DNA of 64,000 nt from NCBI GenBank assembly GCA_035645695.1, contig DASQMC010000030.1, forward strand, positions 1 through 64,000. The letters run 5' to 3'. The position numbers were made by a program, and so were the translations under genes. A model generated the notes under the pieces. It did no database searches, was not told the DNA's origin, and saw only the letters and a program-made list of their open reading frames with translations. Origin of the DNA: JAIVJZ01 sp035645695. Lineage in GTDB: Bacteria; Acidobacteriota; Blastocatellia; Pyrinomonadales; Pyrinomonadaceae. The first letter of the stretch is position 1; each line of letters begins with the position of its first letter. This document shows positions 43,839 through 51,716 of this stretch, piece after piece.

Positions 43839-44309
43839 ATGACTGATGAACAGAGTTTGCAGGAGAGGTACGCGCCGGGGATGGCATGCTTCGGCTGCGG
43901 CCCGGCCAACGAACAGGGCTTGCGCATACGCAGTTTCGCGCGGGGCGACGCGGAAGCGGTCTGCGAGTGGCAGCCGCGAAAACAACACGAGGCTTATCCG
44001 GGCATGTTGAACGGCGGCATCGTCGGGTCGCTCATAGACTGTCACGCCAACTGGACGGCCGCGTGGCACCTGATGCGGCGCGCGGGTGCGGAGTCGCCGC
44101 CCTGTACCGTGACGGCCGAATATTCCGTCAAGCTCCTGCGCCCGACGCCGACCGATGCGCCCGTCGTCCTGACCGCGCGCGTGGTCGAAGCGCGAGAGGA
44201 TCGCGCCACGGTCGAGGTAGAACTCGTGGCGGGCGCGAAGATTTGCGCCACGGGGCGCGGAACTTTCGTCGCCGTCAAGCCCGGTCATCCCGCGTATCAT
44301 CGCTGGTAA
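43839..44309 (+). CDS. Hotdog-fold thioesterase (PaaI/YbgC-like)
   Basis: 156 residues. Hotdog-fold acyl-CoA thioesterase-like protein. The N-terminal CFGCGPANEQGLRIRSFARG is typical of the group, the catalytic-helix region is HEAYPGMLNGGIVGSLIDCH, and the substrate strand is VTAEYSVKLLRPTPTDAPV. No signal peptide, so cytoplasmic. It stops 9 bases before the GH43 start on the same strand, but the two reactions are unrelated, so linkage may be only positional. Substrate unknown. Confidence 0.85.
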   Translation: MTDEQSLQERYAPGMACFGCGPANEQGLRIRSFARGDAEAVCEWQPRKQHEAYPGMLNGGIVGSLIDCHANWTAAWHLMRRAGAESPPCTVTAEYSVKLLRPTPTDAPVVLTARVVEAREDRATVEVELVAGAKICATGRGTFVAVKPGHPAYHRW

Positions 44310-44318
44310 CAAAAAATC

Positions 44319-45911
44319 ATGTCGAATAAAAAGATGCTCACACGCCTCGGCCGCGCCGTGCTCGCGGGCGTGCTCCTGTGTCTCTCCCTGCCGGTTGCGA
44401 CGGCGCAAAAGCGCGCGACTTATACCAATCCGGTCATCGCGGGCGACTTTCCAGACCCGTCCGTGATACGCGTCGGCGACGACTACTGGACGACGGCGAC
44501 TTCGGGCGAATGGGCACCCATCTTTCTCATCATGCACTCGCGCGATCTCGTCCGATGGACAGCGAAGGGCGCGGTCTTCACGAACCGCCCGGCATGGGCG
44601 GCGAGGAATTTCTGGGCGCCGGAGTTGCAGCAGTTCGGGAATCGTTTCTACGTCTACTACACGGCGCGTATGAAGAACGGGCCGCTCTGCGTCGCCGTCG
44701 CGAGCGCGAGCGCGCCGCAGGGGCCGTACACGGATCATGGCGCGCTCGTCTGTCAGGAGATCGGCTCGATTGACGCCGTGGCGACCGCCGACGAGCATGG
44801 CGACATTTACCTGATCTGGAAAGAGGACGGCAACAGCCGCAATCAACCGACCCCCATCTGGGCGCAGAAACTTTCGGCCGACGGGACGAAACTCGTCGGC
44901 ACCCGCAAGGAGTTGTTTCGCAACAACCCGGCGACGTGGGAGGGCGGCGTGGTCGAAGGCTCGTTCGTCGTGCGGCGCGGCGAATGGTTCTACATGTTCT
45001 ATTCGGGCAACGCGTGTTGCGGTCGCCGCTGCGACTACGCGCTCGGCGTGGCGCGCGCGCCGAAACTTCTCGGACCGTGGGAGAAGAATCCGGCCAACCC
45101 GATCCTCGCCCAAAACGACATCTGGCAGTGTCCCGGCCACGGCAGCATCGTGACGAACAAAGCGGGGAAGGATTACCTGCTCTATCACGCCTACCGGAAG
45201 TCCGCCACGGCCTTCCACATCGGGCGTGAGGCATTGCTCGACGAAGTGACGTGGGAGGCCGACGGCTGGCCTTCCATCAACAAAGGCCGTGGGCCGAGCA
45301 CGACCGCCGCGCGCCCCGCCGCCACGGGCGCGGTTCTCGGCGAGGATTCTTTCTACGACGAGTTCGACGCGCCCTCGATTGCGGCGAGTTGGCAGTGGCC
45401 GCAATGGAGCGTGCCCGCGATTGCCGTCGAGACGGTGCGCGGCGGGCGGCTGAGACTCGCAGCTTCGGATCGGAAATCCACAGACCCCCTCGCCGCGCTC
45501 GTCACGCAACGCGCGCCCGGCGGCGACTACGTGGCGACCACGGGGATCGATCCGTCGCGGCAGGCGCGCGGCTCGTCCGTAGGGTTATCGGCCTACGGCG
45601 GCCGTGAGAACGCTTTGGGCATCACCACGACGGGCGGCGGTGAGATCAAGGTGTGGCGGATGGAGAATAAAGCGTGGAGCACGGTCGCCGCGGCAAAGAC
45701 GACGCGGCAGGCAGTGTCGCTCAGGATGACGGCGAAAGACGGCGCGCGTTACCGCTTCAGCTACAGCCTCGACGGGAAAACGTGGACGCCCATCGGCGAC
45801 GAAGTTGACGGCTCGCACCTCGGCTATGTGCGCATCGCGCTGAACGTCGGCGGCGCGGCCGGGGCGGTCGGAAAATTCGAGTGGCTGCGGATTGAAGAGG
45901 GGAAACGATGA
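44319..45911 (+). CDS. Secreted glycoside hydrolase family 43 protein
   Basis: 530 residues with a signal peptide (AVLAGVLLCLSLPVATAQ). The five-bladed GH43 catalytic domain runs to about residue 320: NPVIAGDFPDPSVIRVGDDY (catalytic base Asp), IDAVATADEHGDIYLIWKEDG-type segment (pKa-modulating Asp), and GGVVEGSFVVRRGEWFYMF (acid Glu). The C-terminal ~200 residues form a concanavalin-like accessory domain (DEFDAPSIAASWQWPQW, YRFSYSLDGKTWTPIG). Expected substrates are arabinan or xylan side chains. The product is exported. Confidence 0.9.
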   Translation: MSNKKMLTRLGRAVLAGVLLCLSLPVATAQKRATYTNPVIAGDFPDPSVIRVGDDYWTTATSGEWAPIFLIMHSRDLVRWTAKGAVFTNRPAWAARNFWAPELQQFGNRFYVYYTARMKNGPLCVAVASASAPQGPYTDHGALVCQEIGSIDAVATADEHGDIYLIWKEDGNSRNQPTPIWAQKLSADGTKLVGTRKELFRNNPATWEGGVVEGSFVVRRGEWFYMFYSGNACCGRRCDYALGVARAPKLLGPWEKNPANPILAQNDIWQCPGHGSIVTNKAGKDYLLYHAYRKSATAFHIGREALLDEVTWEADGWPSINKGRGPSTTAARPAATGAVLGEDSFYDEFDAPSIAASWQWPQWSVPAIAVETVRGGRLRLAASDRKSTDPLAALVTQRAPGGDYVATTGIDPSRQARGSSVGLSAYGGRENALGITTTGGGEIKVWRMENKAWSTVAAAKTTRQAVSLRMTAKDGARYRFSYSLDGKTWTPIGDEVDGSHLGYVRIALNVGGAAGAVGKFEWLRIEEGKR

Positions 45912-46139
45912 AGTAGGAACGCGGAAGGAAGAACGATGAAGTAGGAACGCGGAACGATGAAGTAAAAGCGGGAGCCGGAATACAGGAGTCAGGAGTCAGG
46001 AGTCAGCATAAACACGCACCCGTCTTGCCTCCGCTCCTGAACTCCTGACTCCTGTTTCCTGTCTTCTCATTCCGCGTTCATCGTTCCTACTTCATCGTTC
46101 CTACTTCATCGTTCATCGTTCATCGTTCCTACTTCATCG
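45906..46139. repeat. Compound low-complexity inverted repeats between convergent genes (IR-4)
   Basis: Left part: two copies of GATGAAGTAGGAACGCGGAA then AGGAGTCAGGAGTC words. Right part: CTCCTGACTCCTG words, ATTCCGCG, then ATCGTTCCTACTTC repeated several times. Left and right are reverse complements in nested order, so the transcript from either side folds into one very long stem. It lies exactly between the GH43 and TatT-like stops and shares its words with IR-2. Confidence 0.85.
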
Positions 46140-46949
46140 TCAGAATTTCTTATCGAGGAGTTCTTTTGCCTTCGTCACGGCTTCCTTGTGTTCGGGGACG
46201 AAGGCGGGGTGCGGGGTCATGTTGAGGATGGAGTCGATCTGCTTGCGGGCGTCGTTCATGCGCTTGTTCCTGATGTAAGCCTCGGCGAGCCGGAGGCAGT
46301 AGAGCGCGTTCTGTTCCCCGTATTTCATGCCGCGTTCGAGCGTTTCGATGGCGCGTTTGGGGTCGCCGCCGAGCATCGAAGGGAGTTCTAGGTCGAGGCG
46401 GCCGAGCACCATGAACGCGCTCCCGCCCTGAAAGCCCTCGTCGAGTTTGAGGACGATCTCCATCTCCTTACGCAACCCTTCCGCCGCCGACAACCCATAG
46501 AGCGGCCCTCTCGACTGAGCGTAGCCGCCCTGATTTGCGCCGAGCCAGAAATGGCCTTCCGCGCGCTGCGGCTCAACGCGCACGGCCGTCTCGCCGGCCT
46601 CGATGCCTTCGCGGAAAGCCTTCTCGCGCTCGGCGGCGTCCGTAGTTTTGTCGCCGAGCGTGTAGTTGAGTCGGGCGGCGCGCCACGCCGCGTCGAAGTT
46701 GGCGTAATCGACGGCGCGGGCGCGGCGCAGCGTCTCCAAACCCTCGCGGACGCGCACGAGGTCTTCGCGCTGCGCATAACTTTGATCGGCCTGCCGCAAG
46801 AGTTCGGGATTGGGCGTGTTGTTCGCGGTGGCCGTGGACGCGGGCGCGCTCTCCGAAGGCGCGGAGCAGGCCGCGAAGAGCAGCGCACTAAAAAGGACGA
46901 CCGCCCGTGCAATCGAACGCGGGTTGCGGGGTCTGTTATCTCTCATCAA
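46140..46949 (-). CDS. TatT-like (TRAP-transporter-associated TPR) lipoprotein
   Basis: 269 residues. The N-terminal segment AVVLFSALLFAACSAPSES is a lipoprotein signal with the lipobox FAAC. The rest is helical and TPR-like: SYAQREDLVRVREGLETLRR, AEGHFWLGANQGGYAQSRGP, ALYCLRLAEAYIRNKRMNDA. The HFWLGANQG block recalls the TatT component family. No TRAP-transporter permease or binding protein is encoded nearby, so the partner is unknown. Upstream on the same strand is the DUF805 gene, 75 bases away. Confidence 0.78.
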   Translation of the reverse strand: MMRDNRPRNPRSIARAVVLFSALLFAACSAPSESAPASTATANNTPNPELLRQADQSYAQREDLVRVREGLETLRRARAVDYANFDAAWRAARLNYTLGDKTTDAAEREKAFREGIEAGETAVRVEPQRAEGHFWLGANQGGYAQSRGPLYGLSAAEGLRKEMEIVLKLDEGFQGGSAFMVLGRLDLELPSMLGGDPKRAIETLERGMKYGEQNALYCLRLAEAYIRNKRMNDARKQIDSILNMTPHPAFVPEHKEAVTKAKELLDKKF

Positions 46950-47023
46950 TTAACAAAGTTCCTTTCCCTGTTTCGACATTCCGAATACTTTTAAGTTCAA
47001 CCACTCACGCCGTTTTCGCAACG

Positions 47024-48478
47024 CTACTTCTCTGCGAGATGTTCGATGTGATTGAGCACGCGCATGTGGATGCGCCCGATGATGTAATCCGACCACAGAT
47101 TCCAGTAGACGCCCGGCCAGAAATTGTTTTCATACCACGTCGTCCCTTCGAGGAGCGTGCGTCCGCCCGCAAGCGGAGTCAACAAAAACTGTCCACGGCG
47201 CGACTGTAGATAGTTGTTGAGGTGTGGAGGATTGAGATGCGGGTAGGGCGACATCTCGTCCATGATGGGCGGCTGCGCCGTGACGCCGAACTTCAACAGG
47301 CGCGGCTCGTCCCACACTTCAATCGGCTCCACGAACGCTCCCGTCGAAAACACGCAATGCCTGACCGCGCCGACGCCGTGCCCCTGAATTTCCGCGCGAA
47401 CCGGGTATGCGATGCCCGTCTTGAAAAGTCGCTCTCCGGGCGCCGGGAGTTCCGAGAAGGCGATCAGTTTCTGCCACACGCGTTCCGGCGGCGCATCGAT
47501 CACGACGGAAGTGCGCACGGCTCTCGGCGGCGGCGCGAGGCGCACGGAATTCTCCAACAGCATCAGGGCGGGCAAGGCCAGCAGGATGGCGGCGAAGGCG
47601 TGCGTGGTGTATGTGCCGGGCGATTGCGGAAATTCGTCGTCGCGGCGTTGGATGACGTAGCCTATGAAGCCGCCGAAGAGGGCGAACACGGCCCCGAGCG
47701 GCGCGGCCATCACGATACAAATCAAACCCTCTATGGCTAACCCTACGAGCAACAGACTCGTCAGCATGACGGAGAGCAGAGACACCAACAGGCACTTCCC
47801 CAGCCTTCGCGATTCGTGATAGCCGTAGACGAGGACGGAGGCCAGCCCCAGGCAGAACGGCAGACCGACGAACAAACCCCAGCCGTAATTGCCCAGACCC
47901 TTGACGCTCCAGACCGTCGCCGCGACCGTCAACAACGCGATCATTGCGACGCCGAAGAACGCGCTTCCGAACGCTTCGCGCGGGATGAGCCGATCAAGAA
48001 ACCTTTTGAGGCCGCCCGTCAACTGATGTCGCGTGTCCTCGCTTGACGGGCGAGCGGGCAGCACGCCGAGCAGGATGAAGAACAGCAGGTTAACGAACGG
48101 GATGAAAAACACGAGCACCAGCCAGAGCGGCAACCCCGTCGATCTTAACCGCCGCAGCGTCAGCACGACGCCCGCCCAGATGAAGGGGATGGCGATGAGC
48201 AGAAGCGTCGCATAGAACTGTTTGTAGTCGAGCCCTGAGTCTTCGACGCTCGACGCTGTCACATAGAACTGTTTGTAGTCGAGCCGTGAGTCTTCGACGC
48301 TCGACGCTTCGGGGAAGACCCAATAGTTAAAAATCGACCAACGCCGGTTGAAAACCGAGGCCGCAACGAAGCGGTCGAGGTTGTGCTTGAGCGCGAACAA
48401 GACGAGCCCGATGGTGAGATACTTGCTGCGCCCCACCGTGCCGCGCCAATCCCACAAATCGGAGAATCCGAAGTTCAT
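47024..48478 (-). CDS. DUF805-like membrane protein fused to an SRPBCC-type domain
   Basis: 484 residues. The N-terminal ~150 residues resemble DUF805 (WDWRGTVGRSKYLTIGLVLF, RLRSTGLPLWLVLVFFIP, LLFFILLGVL) and are membrane-embedded. More hydrophobic helices follow to about residue 315. The C-terminal ~160 residues resemble the SRPBCC/polyketide-cyclase fold (SVVIDAPPERVWQKLIAFSE, FDEPRLLKFGV-type strand, LTPLAGGRTLLEGTTWYE). A 51-base in-frame tandem duplication adds a second copy of ASSVEDSxLDYKQFY near residue 60. It follows the Hsp70-type gene by 32 bases, so it is probably the last gene of that operon. Confidence 0.8.
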   Translation of the reverse strand: MNFGFSDLWDWRGTVGRSKYLTIGLVLFALKHNLDRFVAASVFNRRWSIFNYWVFPEASSVEDSRLDYKQFYVTASSVEDSGLDYKQFYATLLLIAIPFIWAGVVLTLRRLRSTGLPLWLVLVFFIPFVNLLFFILLGVLPARPSSEDTRHQLTGGLKRFLDRLIPREAFGSAFFGVAMIALLTVAATVWSVKGLGNYGWGLFVGLPFCLGLASVLVYGYHESRRLGKCLLVSLLSVMLTSLLLVGLAIEGLICIVMAAPLGAVFALFGGFIGYVIQRRDDEFPQSPGTYTTHAFAAILLALPALMLLENSVRLAPPPRAVRTSVVIDAPPERVWQKLIAFSELPAPGERLFKTGIAYPVRAEIQGHGVGAVRHCVFSTGAFVEPIEVWDEPRLLKFGVTAQPPIMDEMSPYPHLNPPHLNNYLQSRRGQFLLTPLAGGRTLLEGTTWYENNFWPGVYWNLWSDYIIGRIHMRVLNHIEHLAEK

Positions 48479-48510
48479 GGTTTCCTCCTCCGCACGCTGC
48501 CCGAAGCCCT

Positions 48511-51156
48511 TTACAACTTCAAACCGGGGCGCATCGAGCGCTCAGTATCGGCCGCCGTCTCTTCGGCGGGTTCGAGTTTCCACAAACGCCGCACGGCCTC
48601 TTCGAGTTTCGCCTGATCGCCCGTTTGCAATGACTCCGCCCCTTGCGCGAGCCACTTCGCGGCCTCTTCGGTGTTGACGAACCTGCGCCCCGGCCGCTGG
48701 AAATACTCGAACCACTCGCGCCAGAACCAGTCCTGCGCGTAAAGAATTTGACCGCGCAAACTCTTGAGCGCGCTGTTGAGTTTTTGCACCCCGCGCGCGT
48801 CGCCCCGCGCCGAGGCGCGTTCCAGCTCGCGGGCGAGCGCGTTGAAACGCGCCTTCTGGGAGTCGTTGCCGTAGTTCTCCACGTACTCGCGCGTCTCGGA
48901 GGCGAGCGATTCGGCGTCCGAGGCGCGGGAAGTTTTCGCGCTCCCGCCGGTGCGCTTTTCGAGATTCACCAGCCGGACGCGTATCTCGCGCGCGCGCTCG
49001 ACGAAGCCCTTCGCCGCGTCGGCGTCGAGCGGCACGCTGCCGTTGCGTTGCAGGATGATCTCGATGTCCAAATCCTCGATCTCGCGCCGCATCCGGTCAA
49101 TCTCCGACAGCGGGCTGTGATCGTCGGCCGGCGTGGAAGATTGTTGCCCCGCTTCGCCCGGCGATGCGGCGGAAGTAAGTTCGCCCTGTTCGTAGAGCAC
49201 TTCCGGGAAATCGAAGACCTCCGCCTCGTCCGCATAGTCGCCGAGGAGCAGACGGTCTTCCAGCAGCCTCAGGCGCAGCGCGTAGGATTCGAGTTCGAGC
49301 GGGACGCCTGCCAACAGTTCGAGATAATCGGGTTCTTCGTCCTGCGGGATGTAAACGCGCTCGCTGAAATTCGCGTTGAGATGCGGGATGAACACTTCGA
49401 CCGAGATGAGACGCGAGGCATCGATGCGGATGTGCAGTTGAATCTCCGCGCCTTCGGGGATGGGGCGGCGGATGTGATCGTTTCGGATGTGCATGTTGCC
49501 GACCCAGTTGTTCGCCTGCGGCTCGCTCGTCGCCTCGCCCTCCCACAGCTTGATGGCGAGAGACGCGTCGGCGTCGCTCGGCCTGAGCGTCTTCGCGGCG
49601 CGATACGAGACGGTCTTTTCGGCGGGCAAGAGCGTGCGGCGCGGGAAGACCGGACTGAGTTCAATCGTCCCGTCCGGCCGCGCCAACTCGACCGAGATCG
49701 TGTGCGGCAGCGGCGGCGCGCTGATCATCAAACCGTGACGGACGGAGAACTCAGACGGCTCCACGGCTAGCGCGCGCCCTTCCGCGTCGCGCACGCTGAT
49801 CAGAAAATTGTTGTTCTTCCCTTCCTGCAAGACGAGCGGAATCTCGAAATAGTTGTCGGCGAGGGCGTGCCAGCCGCTCGTCCAGAAATTGTTGTCGGCG
49901 TCGATCTTCACTTCACGCGCCTCCTGCGCACGCGCGCCGTCGATCTTCCCCGCGACCGCCGCTTCGAGCGACGCGCTGACCGGATCAAACGCCAGTCGCA
50001 CCGACAGCTTACCCGCCGCTCCGTGGGCGACGCGCGGCGCGACCCCTGCCGCTGCCGCCGCGCGTTCCAACGTCGCCCCGTAGAGCGCCGCGCCGTAAGC
50101 CACGACCGTCATCGGGTCGAGCGAGAAATCCACCTTCGCGCCGAGGGCGTCGCCGATCCGGCTGCGCACGTAGGGCATCTGTGTCGGGCCGCCGACGAGC
50201 AGCACGCGGTCGAGTTCCGCGCCGCGCAGGCGCGCGGCGGCGAGCGTGTCCCCGGCCAGTTGCAGGCAACGCGCGACGAGCGGTTCGATCTCCGCCTCGA
50301 CTTCGGCGCGGCTGAGCGGGAGTTCGGCTTCGATGAGGCGGCCTTCGGCGTCCTCGCCGAGATCGATCAGGCTGACGATTGTCTCATCCGAAGTCGAGAG
50401 TTCGATCTTGGCATACTCGGCGATCAAAGTGAGCTTGCGCAGGAGCCGCCCGCCGGCCGCGGGCTCGTCGGGCAATGCGAACTGCGCGGCGAGGTGCGGC
50501 AATAAGATGTTCCGCACGATGAGCCGGTCGATGTCTTTGCCGCCGAGGTGATTGTCGCCTCGGTGTTCGAGCACGCTCAGACGCCCCTCGCGCGTGGAGA
50601 CGACGGCGATGTCGAGCGTGCCGCCGCCGAGGTCGAAGACGAGCCAACGCTCGTCCCGGCTGTCGGGTCGCGCGCCGTAGGCGAGGGCGGCGGCTATCGG
50701 CTCTTGAAGCAGAGGGTGTTCGTCGAGTCCGGCGAGGCGGGCGGCGCGCGCCGTCGCCTCGCATTGCAGCGCGGTGAAGGCGGCGGGCACGGTGATGACG
50801 GCGGCCGAGAGGTCGCCGTCCGGTTGCCTGCGCCGCGCGTCCGAGAGCAGAGACTTCAGGACTTCCGCCGAGAGTTCTTCCGGCGACATCGCGCGCCCGG
50901 AGGCCGGAAATGCGTGTTGGTGCTTCTGCCCCATCAGGCGCTTGAACTCGGCCGCCACGTTGTCGGGGTCTTCCGCGATGGCGTTATACGCACGCCGCCC
51001 CACCAGCATGCTCCCCGACCGCAGCACCCTCACCACGGACGGCGTCACGTTCATCTGATCCGCGTTTTGCATGATCGTGAACTCGCCGCCGTCGAGCCGC
51101 ACGATGCAGGAATTCGTCGTCCCGAGATCGATGCCGTAGTTAATAAATGCGTTCAT
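48511..51156 (-). CDS. Divergent Hsp70 (DnaK-like) chaperone with long C-terminal extension
   Basis: 881 residues from ATG 51156. ATPase domain: GIDLGTTNSCIVRL (phosphate 1), RWLVFDLGGGTLDIAVVS (phosphate 2) and VLLVGGPTQMPYVRSRI (adenosine). A shortened substrate-binding region follows. The C-terminal ~250 residues are largely helical and unlike DnaK (SEIDRMRREIEDLDIEII, AREIRVRLVNLEKRTGG). It differs from housekeeping DnaK in length and neighbours. A GrpE-like gene and a J-like gene precede it on the same strand, so it probably works with dedicated co-chaperones on specific clients. Clients are unknown. Confidence 0.88.
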   Translation of the reverse strand: MNAFINYGIDLGTTNSCIVRLDGGEFTIMQNADQMNVTPSVVRVLRSGSMLVGRRAYNAIAEDPDNVAAEFKRLMGQKHQHAFPASGRAMSPEELSAEVLKSLLSDARRRQPDGDLSAAVITVPAAFTALQCEATARAARLAGLDEHPLLQEPIAAALAYGARPDSRDERWLVFDLGGGTLDIAVVSTREGRLSVLEHRGDNHLGGKDIDRLIVRNILLPHLAAQFALPDEPAAGGRLLRKLTLIAEYAKIELSTSDETIVSLIDLGEDAEGRLIEAELPLSRAEVEAEIEPLVARCLQLAGDTLAAARLRGAELDRVLLVGGPTQMPYVRSRIGDALGAKVDFSLDPMTVVAYGAALYGATLERAAAAAGVAPRVAHGAAGKLSVRLAFDPVSASLEAAVAGKIDGARAQEAREVKIDADNNFWTSGWHALADNYFEIPLVLQEGKNNNFLISVRDAEGRALAVEPSEFSVRHGLMISAPPLPHTISVELARPDGTIELSPVFPRRTLLPAEKTVSYRAAKTLRPSDADASLAIKLWEGEATSEPQANNWVGNMHIRNDHIRRPIPEGAEIQLHIRIDASRLISVEVFIPHLNANFSERVYIPQDEEPDYLELLAGVPLELESYALRLRLLEDRLLLGDYADEAEVFDFPEVLYEQGELTSAASPGEAGQQSSTPADDHSPLSEIDRMRREIEDLDIEIILQRNGSVPLDADAAKGFVERAREIRVRLVNLEKRTGGSAKTSRASDAESLASETREYVENYGNDSQKARFNALARELERASARGDARGVQKLNSALKSLRGQILYAQDWFWREWFEYFQRPGRRFVNTEEAAKWLAQGAESLQTGDQAKLEEAVRRLWKLEPAEETAADTERSMRPGLKL

Positions 51157-51254
51157 AGCCAATGCCCATCTTCTAACGACCGGCTCACCCGACTTGATTG
51201 CCATTCGCACATCGCTATAAACAACCCTTGCCCGCCGTGTTCACCGGGAACAAG

Positions 51255-51629
51255 TTAAGGTTTCGCCTGTGTCGCGCCTTGCCTGACGACTACCCGCCCG
51301 TATTTCACCACACGCCCCCGCCACAAAATGATCGGCTCGACCATCTCGTCAATCAAACTTTCGTGCTCGCCGAGCCGCTCGTCTTCCAATGCTTCGAGCA
51401 CCTCCAGAGACATGCCCGGCTCGTAATTCCTGCCCGTCAGGTCGAGCGCGCTCAGTTCACGCTCACTTAAAAATTTTTGCAGGCGGCGCGCGACGTGCCG
51501 CAGTTTCGACGCGGCTTTTTCCGGCGGCAACGCGGCGATCCACGCGTCCAGACGCCAGCTCTCAATCGCCAACTCGATCAGGGAGGCGAGCGGCACGTCG
51601 AGTTGCGCGGGAAGTTCTTCGGTAGCCAT
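51255..51629 (-). CDS. GrpE-like small protein, putative nucleotide exchange factor of the Hsp70 operon
   Basis: 124 residues, not annotated with certainty. The C-terminal part (GRNYEPGMSLEVLEA, ESLIDEMVEPIILWRGRVV, KYGRVVVRQG) resembles the beta-wing end of GrpE, where a central glycine-rich stretch leads into two strands with Gly-Arg-Val-like turns. The N-terminal helix (ELPAQLDVPLASLIELAIES) would correspond to the GrpE dimerisation helix but is much shorter. It lies 98 bases before the Hsp70-type gene and 87 after the J-like gene. The assignment rests on context plus weak similarity; structural prediction would decide. Confidence 0.55.
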   Translation of the reverse strand: MATEELPAQLDVPLASLIELAIESWRLDAWIAALPPEKAASKLRHVARRLQKFLSERELSALDLTGRNYEPGMSLEVLEALEDERLGEHESLIDEMVEPIILWRGRVVKYGRVVVRQGATQAKP

Positions 51630-51716
51630 CGATCAGGTTTCGTGCGTCGCGGAGAATAATACCGGGACGCGTCGCTTCAAGTTTCGCTTCCGTGCCGGGC
51701 TGGATTCCGCCGGGGT

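Noticed and set aside
43794..45509. 571-codon minus-strand frame opposite the thioesterase and GH43 genes
   Set aside because: Both plus-strand genes have clear family motifs; the antisense product is Arg-rich and unlike known proteins.
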